Source: Phaeobacter sp. G2
Lineage (GTDB): Bacteria > Pseudomonadota > Alphaproteobacteria > Rhodobacterales > Rhodobacteraceae
Reading direction: 5' to 3'
Length of the DNA: 64,000 nucleotides
Assembly (NCBI GenBank): GCA_025163595.1
Contig: CP104100.1
Span: 2,976,001-3,040,000 of the forward strand
How positions within the stretch are numbered: position 1 is the stretch's first letter; every line of letters begins with the position of its first letter. Under the pieces are notes generated by a model. The model made no database searches and had not been told where the DNA came from. It saw only the letters and a program-made list of their open reading frames with translations. Shown in pieces: positions 1-8,737 of this stretch. The translations under genes were made by a program, and so were the position numbers.

Positions 1-1730
1 TTTGCCAGATGCGACAGCCCGTCACCGATAGCAGTGACCGCTGCGGCTTGATGCGCCTGATGGGCCGCCCTTTCTGCTTCGGCAGTCTTGGCCAGTTCTT
101 GTTTTTCAACCAGGCCGTTGCGAAAGATCGTCAAAGCTTGAGCAATTCTGTAGATCTCATCACTGGCCTTGTCGAAACCCGCAATCGGGCTGAGATCGCC
201 ATCGGCCAAACGTTCCGTTGTTTGGCTGATGGCATTCAGAGGGCGCTGAACCAGCCATTGTGTCAGCAGAAGCGCTGCGACCAGAAGTCCACCAGAGAAC
301 ATCAAGAGATATTCAAGGTTTGCTTTTGCAGTCCCGACTTCGGAGGAAATTTCCCCGGCCATGACCTCGATTTCGCCCTGACTTTCCGACCCAAGCAATG
401 AGGCGCGTCCTGCAATTTGCAGCACAGCCTTTGCAGTGGACTTCGCTTCAACTGTGGCCGTCGCATCTGCAGAAATAGAAGCAATCCGAAAGGCGGCAAG
501 CCCCTGATCCGGATCTGCCAATGCTGTCATCGCCGTCAAGGATTCCGACAGAATTCCATCATTGAAATCCATATACCCCCCAAGAGCTTCGGCAGCCCGT
601 TCCAAAGCTTTTGCAGCCAGGCGCGTTTCATCAACTCCCGGGGATGTCACCACATCCAAAGCCGCGACCTGAAAGCTGCTGATCCAAGTGTTGATTTCCA
701 ACAGCGTGTTCAAAAACCCGACCTCATTGTCGAGCAGGCTTTGGATTGCATCTCGGTTTCCGGTACTGACGTCATCGGCTGAAAGAGTAAGCTCAAAAAC
801 CATGTCATCCACAGCTGACGCAAGGATCGCATCGCTGGACTGGCGGGCCGAGAGAACGTCTTGCCGCATTGCAGAGCTTTGAGAGTTGCCCTGCGCAATC
901 GCCTGCTGCAGCGCATCCTTCGCACTGCGCAACTCGGCAACCGCGATTATATCGGCTGCGTTGGTTTCAAGACTGTCCAAAGCATCCGACAAACGAGCAT
1001 CGGACGCCTTTGCCAAATCCGCCAGGATAGAAACCAGGCCGCTGTCCTGGGCGCGACCAATGGCCAGTGCGACACCGGACAAAAGGTTGACCTCGGCACG
1101 GGCTTCTAGAAGTGTTTGCAGGGTTGCGAATTTTGTTTCGACCAGATCCATCAAGGTGGCCTCGATTGACGACATGGTATCTTCGCCGCCAAGTGTCAGA
1201 TTGAAATAAGCATCATCCGCGATCTGCACCAAAGTTCCCTGCAGGATACTGCTGTTCTCTTGGAGTTCGCTGGTTTGGGTCACAACCCATGCCGAGTTTT
1301 TAAAAGCGGTCGAACGGGCCGAAATCGAAGCTGCCAGAGCGGTTTCAACGGCGACAACATCTTCCGCAAATTCAGAACCTAGCGCCTCAGGGAGCTGGCC
1401 AACTGCGGTTTTCAACTGTGCAACCGCCTCGCGCACCGAGCCTGCCGCCACATCCAGGGAATCAGGGGTTTCTGCAAGCATCACCGCGACCATCGCATCT
1501 TTTGTGGTGCTGGCAGCCCCCATGAGCTGGCTGCTTTGTTCCATTTGCGGGAGCTTGTTCTGGGCGAGACTGTCCATATCTCCGGCAATGCGTTCAAAAG
1601 CAAAGAAAACGGCAAACCCGCATGCTGCTGACGTTGCGGCCATAGACAGAAGAATCAGGATGATCTTTGCCCTGATGCTGGACAGGGGATGGCGGCGACG
1701 TTTGGCTGTTTGTTTTGGCTGCTTCGTCAT
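1..1730 (-). CDS. Methyl-accepting chemotaxis protein, N-terminal part (cut by window edge)
   Basis: The frame stays open from the ATG at 1730 to the left edge (576 codons), so the cytoplasmic signalling domain lies outside the window. A basic N-terminus is followed by a first membrane helix (about residues 18-42), then a very long, Ala/Ser/Leu-rich, probably helical periplasmic domain (about 43-470). A second membrane helix (about 472-495) leads into a HAMP segment containing RPLNAISQTTERLADGDLSP and then a coiled coil. This architecture is that of a transmembrane chemoreceptor. The sensor domain is longer than the usual four-helix bundle, and I did not recognise a named ligand-binding fold. 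The gene lies 113 bp downstream of a solute-binding protein gene on the same strand, so it may sense the loaded binding protein; that is inference. A diguanylate cyclase or histidine kinase with the same N-terminus cannot be excluded without the missing end. Confidence 0.82.
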   Translation of the reverse strand, partial: MTKQPKQTAKRRRHPLSSIRAKIILILLSMAATSAACGFAVFFAFERIAGDMDSLAQNKLPQMEQSSQLMGAASTTKDAMVAVMLAETPDSLDVAAGSVREAVAQLKTAVGQLPEALGSEFAEDVVAVETALAASISARSTAFKNSAWVVTQTSELQENSSILQGTLVQIADDAYFNLTLGGEDTMSSIEATLMDLVETKFATLQTLLEARAEVNLLSGVALAIGRAQDSGLVSILADLAKASDARLSDALDSLETNAADIIAVAELRSAKDALQQAIAQGNSQSSAMRQDVLSARQSSDAILASAVDDMVFELTLSADDVSTGNRDAIQSLLDNEVGFLNTLLEINTWISSFQVAALDVVTSPGVDETRLAAKALERAAEALGGYMDFNDGILSESLTAMTALADPDQGLAAFRIASISADATATVEAKSTAKAVLQIAGRASLLGSESQGEIEVMAGEISSEVGTAKANLEYLLMFSGGLLVAALLLTQWLVQRPLNAISQTTERLADGDLSPIAGFDKASDEIYRIAQALTIFRNGLVEKQELAKTAEAERAAHQAHQAAAVTAIGDGLSHLA

Positions 1731-1779
1731 GTTCGTACCTATTTTCGCGATCCCGAGTGGTGTCGCAGGGCCCCGTGGG

Positions 1780-1802
1780 ATCTGCCCGTCCACCGGGCAG
1801 AT
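1780..1802. promoter_or_regulatory. Hairpin between binding-protein gene and chemoreceptor gene
   Basis: ATCTGCCCG and CGGGCAGAT form a perfect 9-bp stem around a 5-nt loop. It lies 42 bases after the stop codon of the binding-protein gene and 50 bases before the receptor start. The T tract is on the plus side only, so for the minus-strand transcript this is more likely an mRNA-stabilising or attenuating stem than a full terminator. That would allow more binding protein than receptor to be made. Confidence 0.55.
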
Positions 1803-1843
1803 TTTTCTTTAAGACGCCTCAGCGCCGAGCCAGAGATCCTGGA

Positions 1844-3004
1844 TCAGGACGCTCCGCCGGAAGTGACTTGCTCAAAACCGCCATCTTTGGTGATTCTGGT
1901 TAAAAAGACACTGTCCATGCCCTGGTTGTCGTCCGGGCCAAAGGTCATGGTCACGCCGCCAAAATCGAGCGTTTGCAGTCCGCCAAGAGCCTCCAGATAG
2001 GATTGCCGCGTCAGATCCGCACCCGCGGCGTCCAGGGCGGCCAATGCGAGGCGACCGGTCAGATAGCCCTCAAGCGTAACAAAACCAGGGTTGGCGTCAG
2101 GGGCGACGGTTTTCAAGGCCGCTTGGTACTGTGCAACGGCTGGTACGTCTGTATCCCATGGGAAAGGCACAACCTGGCTGATGATCACATCTTCACCGGC
2201 GTCACCCAGCTCTTGCGCCAGCGCATCGGAGCCAACAAATGAGATATTTACAAAGGTTGGGTTGAACTTGAGACGGCGAGACAATTTGATGAACTCGGCA
2301 ACCGGTTTGTAGGCGCCAACCATGACCACCGCATCCGGCTTGGCCTTTTTGATGGTCAGGAGCGCCTTTTTCACCGCAGTGGTGTTACGCGTATAGGTGC
2401 CCTCGGCAACCAAAGTCATGCCACGGCGTTCCAGCGCAGCGGTAACCCCGGCCAGGCCAACACGACCAAACCCGTCGTCTTGGTACAGCAAGGCAATGGA
2501 TTTCATGCCCTGTTGGTCAACCAGATACTCAATCCAAGCCTCGGTTTCAGCAAAATAGGTCGCGCGCACATTGAAGACGTTGCCAAGGCTCGCATCCCGC
2601 AGAAAGCCAGCGCCAGTAAAGGGACCAACAAAAGGCATATTCGCTTCGGTCGCGATTGGCTGGGTCGCTGAGGCTGTTGGCGTTCCAACTGCGCCGATCA
2701 GGCCCAGGTGATTGTTGTCTGCAACAACCGACTTCACCAGCGCAACCGAGCGATCGGGCTCGTAGTTGTCATTCATGCTGTCCAGAGTAATTGTACGGCC
2801 ATGAACACCGCCAGCAGCATTGGCTTCTTCGAACGCCGCCTGCATGCCAAGACGCATGCCCTGGCCCAGTGCCGCCGCAGGACCTTCAAGGGCCGCGACT
2901 TGGGCAAAAGCAACAGAAGTACTGGTCACGCCTTCTTCTGCACTCGTTAACATAGGTAGCGCTGCTAAAGCCGCAGCAGCCAAGATAGACTTGTTGAAAG
3001 ACAT
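1844..3004 (-). CDS. ABC-type periplasmic substrate-binding protein, type I fold (branched-chain amino acid / amide family)
   Basis: The 386-residue product has an N-terminal export signal (basic start, Ala/Leu core, cut after about residue 22 at LTSA-EE). The rest matches the Leu/Ile/Val-binding type I fold: segments such as GPAAALGQGMRLGMQAAFEE, then ITLDSMNDNYEPDRSV and LIGAVGTPT in lobe 1, and a lobe 2 typical of Peripla_BP_6. The ATG at 3004 is chosen because a GGAG motif lies 9 bases upstream; an in-frame TTG sits directly before it. No permease or ATPase gene is next to it. Its only neighbour on the strand is the chemoreceptor downstream. The ligand cannot be read from sequence; amino acids, amides or urea are typical of the family. 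Confidence 0.85.
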   Translation of the reverse strand: MSFNKSILAAAALAALPMLTSAEEGVTSTSVAFAQVAALEGPAAALGQGMRLGMQAAFEEANAAGGVHGRTITLDSMNDNYEPDRSVALVKSVVADNNHLGLIGAVGTPTASATQPIATEANMPFVGPFTGAGFLRDASLGNVFNVRATYFAETEAWIEYLVDQQGMKSIALLYQDDGFGRVGLAGVTAALERRGMTLVAEGTYTRNTTAVKKALLTIKKAKPDAVVMVGAYKPVAEFIKLSRRLKFNPTFVNISFVGSDALAQELGDAGEDVIISQVVPFPWDTDVPAVAQYQAALKTVAPDANPGFVTLEGYLTGRLALAALDAAGADLTRQSYLEALGGLQTLDFGGVTMTFGPDDNQGMDSVFLTRITKDGGFEQVTSGGAS

Positions 3005-3494
3005 CAATCAGACTCCACATAGATGATGGTGAGCCAACTTGCTGGTGGAATGTTAACTTGTGCGAAATTTGGTCTGTGTTTTTAGGTACGATTTTAGTGA
3101 TCTTGAGAAACTGCGAAGATCTAGAACCTTCTGCAACCATGTGGTCACGTGATTTAGGGGGCATCCGGGGCAAATGGACCTAAGTGTGCAAACAAGGCTG
3201 CATGAATTTTGAGCCGATGCACCTTTTGCAGGGAAGTCTGAATGTCGGCTTTTCGATTTGAGCTTAACTTTGCACAGGTCACTTCCTGCGCTTAGCAGAC
3301 TCCCTGTCAGCCAAATTTCAAACGCCTAATTAAGGCGCTTGGGCCGATGGGGCCGCGCTGGGGTGCTCTCACCATGCAATCACCAAGCTCGAGGTCCACA
3401 GTGACCACGGCTTGGCCAAAGCTGACCCCGTGCTTTTCTGGATCCAGGTGCGGGCTGGTCATACGTTGATCCCCGCTGCGGGCACTGCGCGAAG
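3005..3494. other. 490-bp stretch without a convincing gene
   Basis: The part next to 3004 must hold the promoter and leader of the substrate-binding protein gene and is AT-rich (about 3050-3120). From about 3300 the base composition rises and short frames are open on both strands. One is a 51-codon minus-strand frame starting at 3462, but none has a convincing family match or ribosome binding site. The right half may be eroded accessory DNA belonging to the recombinase scar that follows. Confidence 0.5.
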
Positions 3495-3875
3495 GTGACC
3501 AAACCCGCTGTGATGCACTCACCGGCTTGGCTGGCCTTGATGGTCCGGGCCCACGCGCCAGCAGACTTGCGCACCAAGAGAAACGAGCGCAAGCGCCGTG
3601 AAAGGCTTGAGCGACTGTTTTCCCAGGCAGTGACTGCATCAAACTTTCGCCGCGCTGAGTTGTTGCAAAACGCGCTGTTTGGCGATCAGGAAGTCTATCG
3701 AATCTGGTCGCGCAAGAACGAAAGCTTCTATGCCACCAACTGCTGCGGAAATTGCTCTGATGGCCTTCGCGCAGGGCGCTTCACCAAGGAAGAGGCAGAG
3801 GCTCGCCGCGTTCCTCATATCCTCTCGCTGGTCTGCCCTGACGGCAAGCACATTCGCTTCGACACAGCTGCCTAG
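3495..3875 (+). CDS. Hypothetical protein in accessory scar
   Basis: This is a 126-residue frame with a GTG start preceded by GAAG. I do not recognise the family. The middle is very basic (RTKRNERKRRERLERL, about residues 26-41) and likely helical. The C-terminal half has a Cys pair (CCGNC, about residues 83-87) that could bind a metal or be chance. It sits 67 bp before a small helix-turn-helix ORF and a recombinase remnant, which suggests phage or island origin. Codon use resembles the host, so age or source cannot be judged. It could also be a fragment of a longer gene, and its reality as an expressed protein is uncertain. Confidence 0.4.
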   Translation: MTKPAVMHSPAWLALMVRAHAPADLRTKRNERKRRERLERLFSQAVTASNFRRAELLQNALFGDQEVYRIWSRKNESFYATNCCGNCSDGLRAGRFTKEEAEARRVPHILSLVCPDGKHIRFDTAA

Positions 3876-3942
3876 AATTCCAACTAAGCCCGACCCGCAC
3901 CCGAAACCGCACTCAACCTCATCCAATAAACGGAGCCCCGCC

Positions 3943-4263
3943 ATGACCGCAGGTTCATTTCAACCGTCGCCTTCACTGAAAATCTATGCGCGAATCAAAG
4001 AGTGCAAAGAGCTTTTTGGCCTAAGTCGCGCGACCGTTTATCGCCGCGCCAATGAAAGCTGTTTTCAGATCTATAAGAAGAATGGCGTGTCTGTGGTGAA
4101 GGTTTCAGAGGTAGAGCTGCTCGAACTCAATATGAGGAGACTGCACACGCCTACGAAACGAGGATCGCGGAGTTACGCTCTGAAACCGCCACTTTGGAGG
4201 AAAAGCTTGCCAAGCAAGCCGTCCCAGAGGGTAAATTCGGCGAAATGTTCGAACTTTCCATGA
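3943..4263 (+). CDS. Small AlpA/excisionase-like helix-turn-helix protein with altered C-terminus
   Basis: The ATG at 3943 follows CGGAGCCCCGCC, a reasonable ribosome binding site. Residues about 13-58 (with KECKELFGLSRATVYRRANE) look like the MerR/AlpA-type winged helix found in excisionases and phage regulators. After about residue 62 the sequence (MRRLHTPTKRGSRS...) loses family character. From there the real homology continues in another reading frame as a serine recombinase tail. The gene therefore seems to have lost its own end at a deletion junction near 4120-4130, leaving a 106-codon frame whose last 40 codons are junk. It may once have been the excision or control protein of an element integrated at the adjacent tRNA. 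Confidence 0.5.
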   Translation: MTAGSFQPSPSLKIYARIKECKELFGLSRATVYRRANESCFQIYKKNGVSVVKVSEVELLELNMRRLHTPTKRGSRSYALKPPLWRKSLPSKPSQRVNSAKCSNFP

Positions 4264-4440
4264 AATTTTTGGCAAGCCCTTGGAACATTTGGGAAAAGGG
4301 GTCCTATGAACTCAAGAGAACGGTGTTGCGTATGGCTTTTTCAGGCACTCTGAGTGTATCGCGCGAAACCGGACTTCAAACTGCAGAAACCACCTTACCA
4401 TTCAAGGCCTTACGGTTTCTGTCCATGTCCGAAAGTCAAA
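4119..4440 (+). pseudogene. C-terminal remnant of a large serine recombinase
   Basis: Translated in the frame of position 4119, this stretch reads as a coiled coil (YETRIAELRSETATLEEKLA) followed by FELSMKFLASPWNIWEKGSY and TTLPFKALRF. These are hallmarks of the C-terminal end of large serine recombinases common in Rhodobacteraceae. The catalytic resolvase domain, the recombinase domain and the zinc ribbon are all absent, so only about 100 residues of a protein that usually has more than 500 remain. The frame has no start of its own and runs on into the antisense of the tRNA at 4441, as often happens when an integrase gene abuts its attachment site. It marks the edge of a decayed integrated element. 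Confidence 0.72.
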
Positions 4441-4527
4441 TGGTGCGGGCGGTGGGACTCGAACCCACACGGGCACAAGGCCCAACAGATTTTAAGTCTG
4501 GTATGTCTACCATTCCATCACGCCCGC
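4441..4527 (-). tRNA. tRNA-Leu (anticodon UAA)
   Basis: On the minus strand the acceptor arm GCGGGCG (from 4527) pairs with CGCCCGC next to the discriminator base and an encoded CCA at 4443-4441. The anticodon loop CTTAAAA sits in a CAGA...TCTG stem and gives anticodon TAA. There is a long variable arm, as expected for Leu, and a T arm with GTTCGAGTC. The total is 87 nt. The 3' end faces the recombinase remnant, the usual geometry for integration at a tRNA 3' end. Confidence 0.96.
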
Positions 4528-4675
4528 AAATGAGGCACAGTATTCGGCTTTGCCTTGGTCCCAAGGTCTAGCCGCCTAAACCTTGAGGCACAATCGGTTT
4601 TATCGGCTAAAAGTGCATTTTTGCCTCTCTCCTTTGCCCCCCTGCGCCTGCCAGGCGCACCCAAACAAGGGGCGC

Positions 4676-5146
4676 TCAGACCGGGGCCATGACCGCATCT
4701 TCCTTGACCGCCTGCATCGCAACATAGGTCGACGTAGATGCCACGTGCGGCAGGGAGGAGATTTTTTCCCCCAACACCTGCCGGTAGGCAGACATTGACC
4801 GCGTGCGCACCTTAAGAAGGTAGTCAAAATGCGACGCCATCATATGAGCCTGCTCAATTTCCGGAAGCTTCACCACGGCCGCGTTGAACTTGGACAGGGC
4901 TGCTTCGCGGGTATCATCCAATTTGACCTCCACAAAGGCCACGTGATCCAGTCCCAAACGGATCGGATCAATCAGGGCACGATATCCGGTGATGACCCCG
5001 GCGCTCTCCAGTCGGCGTAGCCGTGCCTGGGTCGGAGATTTCGACAACCCAATGCGTCGGGCCAGATCGGCAATGGAAATTCGCCCATCCTCAGCCAATA
5101 CGTTGAGAATCTTTCGATCAAAGAGATCAAGGTCTGAAAAATCCAT
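4676..5146 (-). CDS. putR: Lrp/AsnC-family proline utilisation regulator PutR
   Basis: This is a 156-residue Lrp-type protein. The helix-turn-helix occupies about residues 12-50 (ISIADLARRIGLSKSPTQAR) and a RAM-type ligand and oligomerisation domain follows. It is divergent from putA, with start codons 125 bp apart. That is the arrangement of the Rhodobacter capsulatus and Agrobacterium putR-putA pairs, where PutR activates putA in the presence of proline and represses itself. PutA here lacks a DNA-binding domain and cannot regulate its own gene, so a separate regulator fits. The operator is probably in the shared 125-bp gap. The assignment rests on family and context. Confidence 0.88.
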   Translation of the reverse strand: MDFSDLDLFDRKILNVLAEDGRISIADLARRIGLSKSPTQARLRRLESAGVITGYRALIDPIRLGLDHVAFVEVKLDDTREAALSKFNAAVVKLPEIEQAHMMASHFDYLLKVRTRSMSAYRQVLGEKISSLPHVASTSTYVAMQAVKEDAVMAPV

Positions 5147-5271
5147 TTGGATCGCTCCAAAGCCAAAAATACAATCAGTAGCCTGACATTTACACCATCT
5201 TAAGTCTGTTGTCCTGCGAGAATAGCGATAATCTGGCCTAAACGCCCTCCTTATAGAATTGGAGCCTCAGA

Positions 5272-8200
5272 ATGACCCAGCACAGCAAACTGCGTGACCG
5301 GATTGATGCCGGAACCTATGTCGACCAACAAAAGATGTTCGCCCAGCTGTGCACGACCGCAGCGCTGGATGCGGCGGACCGCGCGGCGATCTGCGCCAAG
5401 GCGGCCACATTGGTGCGCGACATCCGGGGCCATTCCAATCCGGGCCTGATGGAAGTTTTCCTGGCGGAATACGGCCTCTCCACCGACGAAGGCGTCGCCT
5501 TGATGTGCCTTGCAGAGGCCCTGTTGCGGGTGCCGGATGCGGAAACCATTGATGCGCTGATCGAAGATAAGATCGCGCCCTCTGATTGGGGCAAACACCT
5601 GGGTCGCTCCTCCTCGTCTTTGGTCAATGCCTCGACCTGGGCCTTGATGCTGACCGGGCGGGTGCTGGATGAGGACCGCAGCCCCGTAGGCGCGTTGCGC
5701 GGCGCAATCAAACGTCTGGGCGAGCCAGTGATCCGCACTGCCGTAGGCCGCGCAATGAAGGAAATGGGCCGTCAGTTTGTGCTGGGGGAAAACATTGAAG
5801 CGGCCATGAAGCGGGCCGCCGGGATGGAGTCCAAGGGCTATACCTACTCCTACGACATGCTGGGGGAAGCCGCCCGTACCGAAGCCGATGCCGCGCGCTA
5901 TCACCTGGCTTATTCCAAGGCGATCTCGGCAATTGCGGCAGGCTGCACCGAGGATGACATCCGCAAAAACCCCGGCATTTCGATCAAGCTCTCAGCCTTG
6001 CACCCGCGCTATGAACTGGCCCAGGAAGCCCGCGTCATGGAAGAGCTGGTGCCACGCATCAAGGCGCTGGCGCTGCTGGCGAAATCCGCAAAGATGGGCC
6101 TCAACATAGACGCCGAAGAGGCCGACCGCCTGTCGCTGTCACTGGAAGTGATCGAAGCCGTGGTCTCGGATCCATCGCTGGCCGGTTGGGAAGGCTTTGG
6201 CGTTGTGGTCCAGGCCTATGGGCCACGCACCGGCCTGGCGATTGACGCGCTCTATGAGATGGCCGAAAAATACGACCGCCGCTTTATGGTGCGTCTGGTC
6301 AAGGGCGCCTATTGGGACACTGAGATCAAGCTGGCGCAGGTCGAAGGCGTCGATGGCTTTCCGGTCTTCACCAACAAGGCCTTGACCGATGTTTCCTATA
6401 TCGCCAATGCCCGCAAACTGTTGCAGATGACCGACCGGATCTATCCGCAGTTTGCCACCCACAATGCCCATACCGTCAGCGCAATCCTGCATATGGCCGA
6501 CGATGCCGAGGCCTATGAATTCCAGCGCCTGCATGGCATGGGCGAAACCCTGCACAACATGGTGCTGGAGCAAAACCAGACCCGTTGCCGCATCTATGCG
6601 CCTGTTGGCGCCCATAGTGACCTGTTGGCCTATCTGGTGCGTCGCCTGCTGGAAAACGGCGCCAACAGCTCGTTTGTCAATCAGATCGTTGACGAAGATG
6701 TGGCCCCCGAAGTGGTCGCCGCCGACCCCTTTGTCGAGGCTGCGGATTGCGCCAATAAAATCCCAACCGGGCCAGAGCTTTATGCCCCGGAACGACCCAA
6801 TTCCAAAGGCTTTGACCTGGGCCACGCGCCCACCCTTGCCCGGATTGAGCAGGCCCGCGCCCCCTGGCACACACACAGCTGGCAAGCGGCGCCGCTGATT
6901 GCCGGTGATGCTGCCCCCGAGGCGGCTGAGGATGTCATCAACCCCTCTGATCTGACCGCCGTCGGGCAGGTTACCCCCGCCAGTGCGGCGGATGTGGAAC
7001 AGGCACTCGCTGCCGCGCAGCCCTGGGATGCCCCTGCGGCTGAGCGGGCTGCGGCGCTGAACAAGGCGGCGGATCTGTATGAAGAAAACTTTGGCGAGCT
7101 TTTTGCCATTCTGGCGCGCGAAGCCGGCAAGAGCATTCCAGACGCGGTGGCTGAGCTGCGCGAAGCGGTGGATTTCATGCGCTACTACGCCGCAAACATC
7201 CCCGAAGCAGCCCCTGCCGGTGTGTTCACCTGTATCTCACCCTGGAACTTTCCGCTGGCGATTTTCTCGGGGCAGATTTCTGCAGGGCTGGCCTGTGGCA
7301 ACGCGGTGCTGGCGAAACCAGCAGAACAGACGCCGCTGATTGCCCATCGCGCCATTTCGCTGATGCACGAGGCCGGTGTGCCGCGCAGCGCCCTGCAATT
7401 GCTGCCAGGGCAAGGTTCAAAAATTGGTGCCGCCCTGACGGGGGATGCCCGCGTGGATGGCGTTGCCTTTACCGGCTCCACCGCCACCGCCATGCGGATC
7501 CGCAGCACCATGGCCGAGACCCTGCGCCCTGGCGCGCCTTTGATCGCCGAAACCGGGGGGCTAAATGCAATGATCGTCGACAGCACCGCCCTGCCCGAAC
7601 AGGCCGTTCAGTCGATAATTGAAAGCGCCTTTCAATCCGCAGGCCAGCGCTGTTCCGCGCTGCGCTGTCTCTATCTACAGGACGATGTTGCCGACGGTGT
7701 GCTGACCATGCTCAAAGGCGCGATGGATGTGCTGAACCTTGGCGATCCCTGGCACCTGAATGTCGACAGCGGTCCGGTGATTGATGCCGGTGCCCGTGCG
7801 GGCATTCTGGCCCATATCGATCAGGCCCGTGCAGAAGGCCGGGTGTTGAAGGAGATGAGCACGCCGCAGGCCGGCACCTTTGTCGGGCCGACCCTGATTT
7901 CGGTCACGGGCATCGGCGATCTGGAGCAAGAGATCTTCGGCCCGGTTCTGCATGTGGCCCGTTTTAAATCTCAGGATCTGGACAAGGTCATCAACGACAT
8001 CAATGCCACCGGATATGGGCTGACCTTTGGCTTGCACACCCGCATTGATGACCGGGTTCAGCATGTCTGTGACCGCATTCACGCGGGCAACATCTATGTG
8101 AACCGCAACCAGATTGGCGCCATTGTCGGCAGCCAACCCTTTGGCGGCGAGGGCCTGTCCGGCACCGGCCCCAAGGCAGGGGGGCCGAACTATCTGGCCC

Positions 8201-8679
8201 GCTTCTGCGCGCCAGACCGCCAGACCAGCGCCGAGACCTGGGGGACAACCACCGCAGATCTGCCCGGTGAGACTGGCGTTCCTGGCCGTCCCATCACTAC
8301 CTCGCTGCCCGGGCCGACGGGGGAGTCCAACCGGCTGACCACCTCGGCCCGCCCGCCACTGCTGTGCATGGGGCCCGGTGCCACCGCCGCAGCGGCCCAG
8401 GCCAAAGAGGTCATCGGCATGGGCGGTACCGCCATTGAGGCCCACGGCATGTTTGATCTACATCGGCTGGAGTTCATCCAGGGTATTGCAGGCGTGCTGT
8501 GGTGGGGCGATGAAGACACCGGCCGCGAGATTGAGCGCACCCTGGCCAAACGCCAGGGGCCAATCCTGCCGCTGATCCCCGGCCACCCTGATCGCGCCCG
8601 GGTTCTGGCAGAGCGCCACGTCTGCGTCGACACCACCGCCGCAGGTGGTAATGCGGCCCTGTTGGGCGGCGAAAGTTAA
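5272..8679 (+). CDS. putA: Bifunctional proline dehydrogenase / glutamate-semialdehyde dehydrogenase PutA
   Basis: This 1135-residue enzyme oxidises proline to glutamate in two steps with FAD and NAD. The proline dehydrogenase barrel spans roughly residues 90-490 and shows RLVKGAYWDTEIKLAQ, GMGETLHNMVLEQN and YAPVGAHSDLLAYLVRRLLE. The aldehyde dehydrogenase spans about 560-1000 with general-base Glu at about 760 (ETGG) and nucleophile Cys at about 794 (SAGQRCSALR). A C-terminal extension of about 110 residues follows, as in the long Rhodobacter-type PutA. No ribbon-helix-helix is present at the N-terminus, so the protein is not its own repressor. The ATG at 5272 has GGAG 9 bases upstream. Confidence 0.97.
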   Translation: MTQHSKLRDRIDAGTYVDQQKMFAQLCTTAALDAADRAAICAKAATLVRDIRGHSNPGLMEVFLAEYGLSTDEGVALMCLAEALLRVPDAETIDALIEDKIAPSDWGKHLGRSSSSLVNASTWALMLTGRVLDEDRSPVGALRGAIKRLGEPVIRTAVGRAMKEMGRQFVLGENIEAAMKRAAGMESKGYTYSYDMLGEAARTEADAARYHLAYSKAISAIAAGCTEDDIRKNPGISIKLSALHPRYELAQEARVMEELVPRIKALALLAKSAKMGLNIDAEEADRLSLSLEVIEAVVSDPSLAGWEGFGVVVQAYGPRTGLAIDALYEMAEKYDRRFMVRLVKGAYWDTEIKLAQVEGVDGFPVFTNKALTDVSYIANARKLLQMTDRIYPQFATHNAHTVSAILHMADDAEAYEFQRLHGMGETLHNMVLEQNQTRCRIYAPVGAHSDLLAYLVRRLLENGANSSFVNQIVDEDVAPEVVAADPFVEAADCANKIPTGPELYAPERPNSKGFDLGHAPTLARIEQARAPWHTHSWQAAPLIAGDAAPEAAEDVINPSDLTAVGQVTPASAADVEQALAAAQPWDAPAAERAAALNKAADLYEENFGELFAILAREAGKSIPDAVAELREAVDFMRYYAANIPEAAPAGVFTCISPWNFPLAIFSGQISAGLACGNAVLAKPAEQTPLIAHRAISLMHEAGVPRSALQLLPGQGSKIGAALTGDARVDGVAFTGSTATAMRIRSTMAETLRPGAPLIAETGGLNAMIVDSTALPEQAVQSIIESAFQSAGQRCSALRCLYLQDDVADGVLTMLKGAMDVLNLGDPWHLNVDSGPVIDAGARAGILAHIDQARAEGRVLKEMSTPQAGTFVGPTLISVTGIGDLEQEIFGPVLHVARFKSQDLDKVINDINATGYGLTFGLHTRIDDRVQHVCDRIHAGNIYVNRNQIGAIVGSQPFGGEGLSGTGPKAGGPNYLARFCAPDRQTSAETWGTTTADLPGETGVPGRPITTSLPGPTGESNRLTTSARPPLLCMGPGATAAAAQAKEVIGMGGTAIEAHGMFDLHRLEFIQGIAGVLWWGDEDTGREIERTLAKRQGPILPLIPGHPDRARVLAERHVCVDTTAAGGNAALLGGES

Positions 8680-8704
8680 GATGACCTTAACGCTATAAGA
8701 TCTT

Positions 8705-8732
8705 GACGTTGGGCCAAAATCGGCCCAGCGTC
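8705..8732 (+). promoter_or_regulatory. Strong hairpin abutting the rhomboid start codon
   Basis: GACGTTGGGCC (8705-8715) can pair with GGCCCAGCGTC (8722-8732) through 11 pairs including one G-T wobble, around a 6-nt loop. The stem ends 5 bases before the ATG at 8738 and occupies the position where a ribosome binding site would sit. No T tract follows, so this is not a classical terminator for putA. It may keep rhomboid translation low or make it conditional. Confidence 0.5.
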
Positions 8733-8737
8733 ACCCC

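Noticed and set aside
4437..4571. Translation reading MVRAVGLEPTRAQG after the recombinase remnant, a phrase often seen in annotated proteins.
   Set aside because: It is the antisense translation of the tRNA-Leu gene and not a protein domain.
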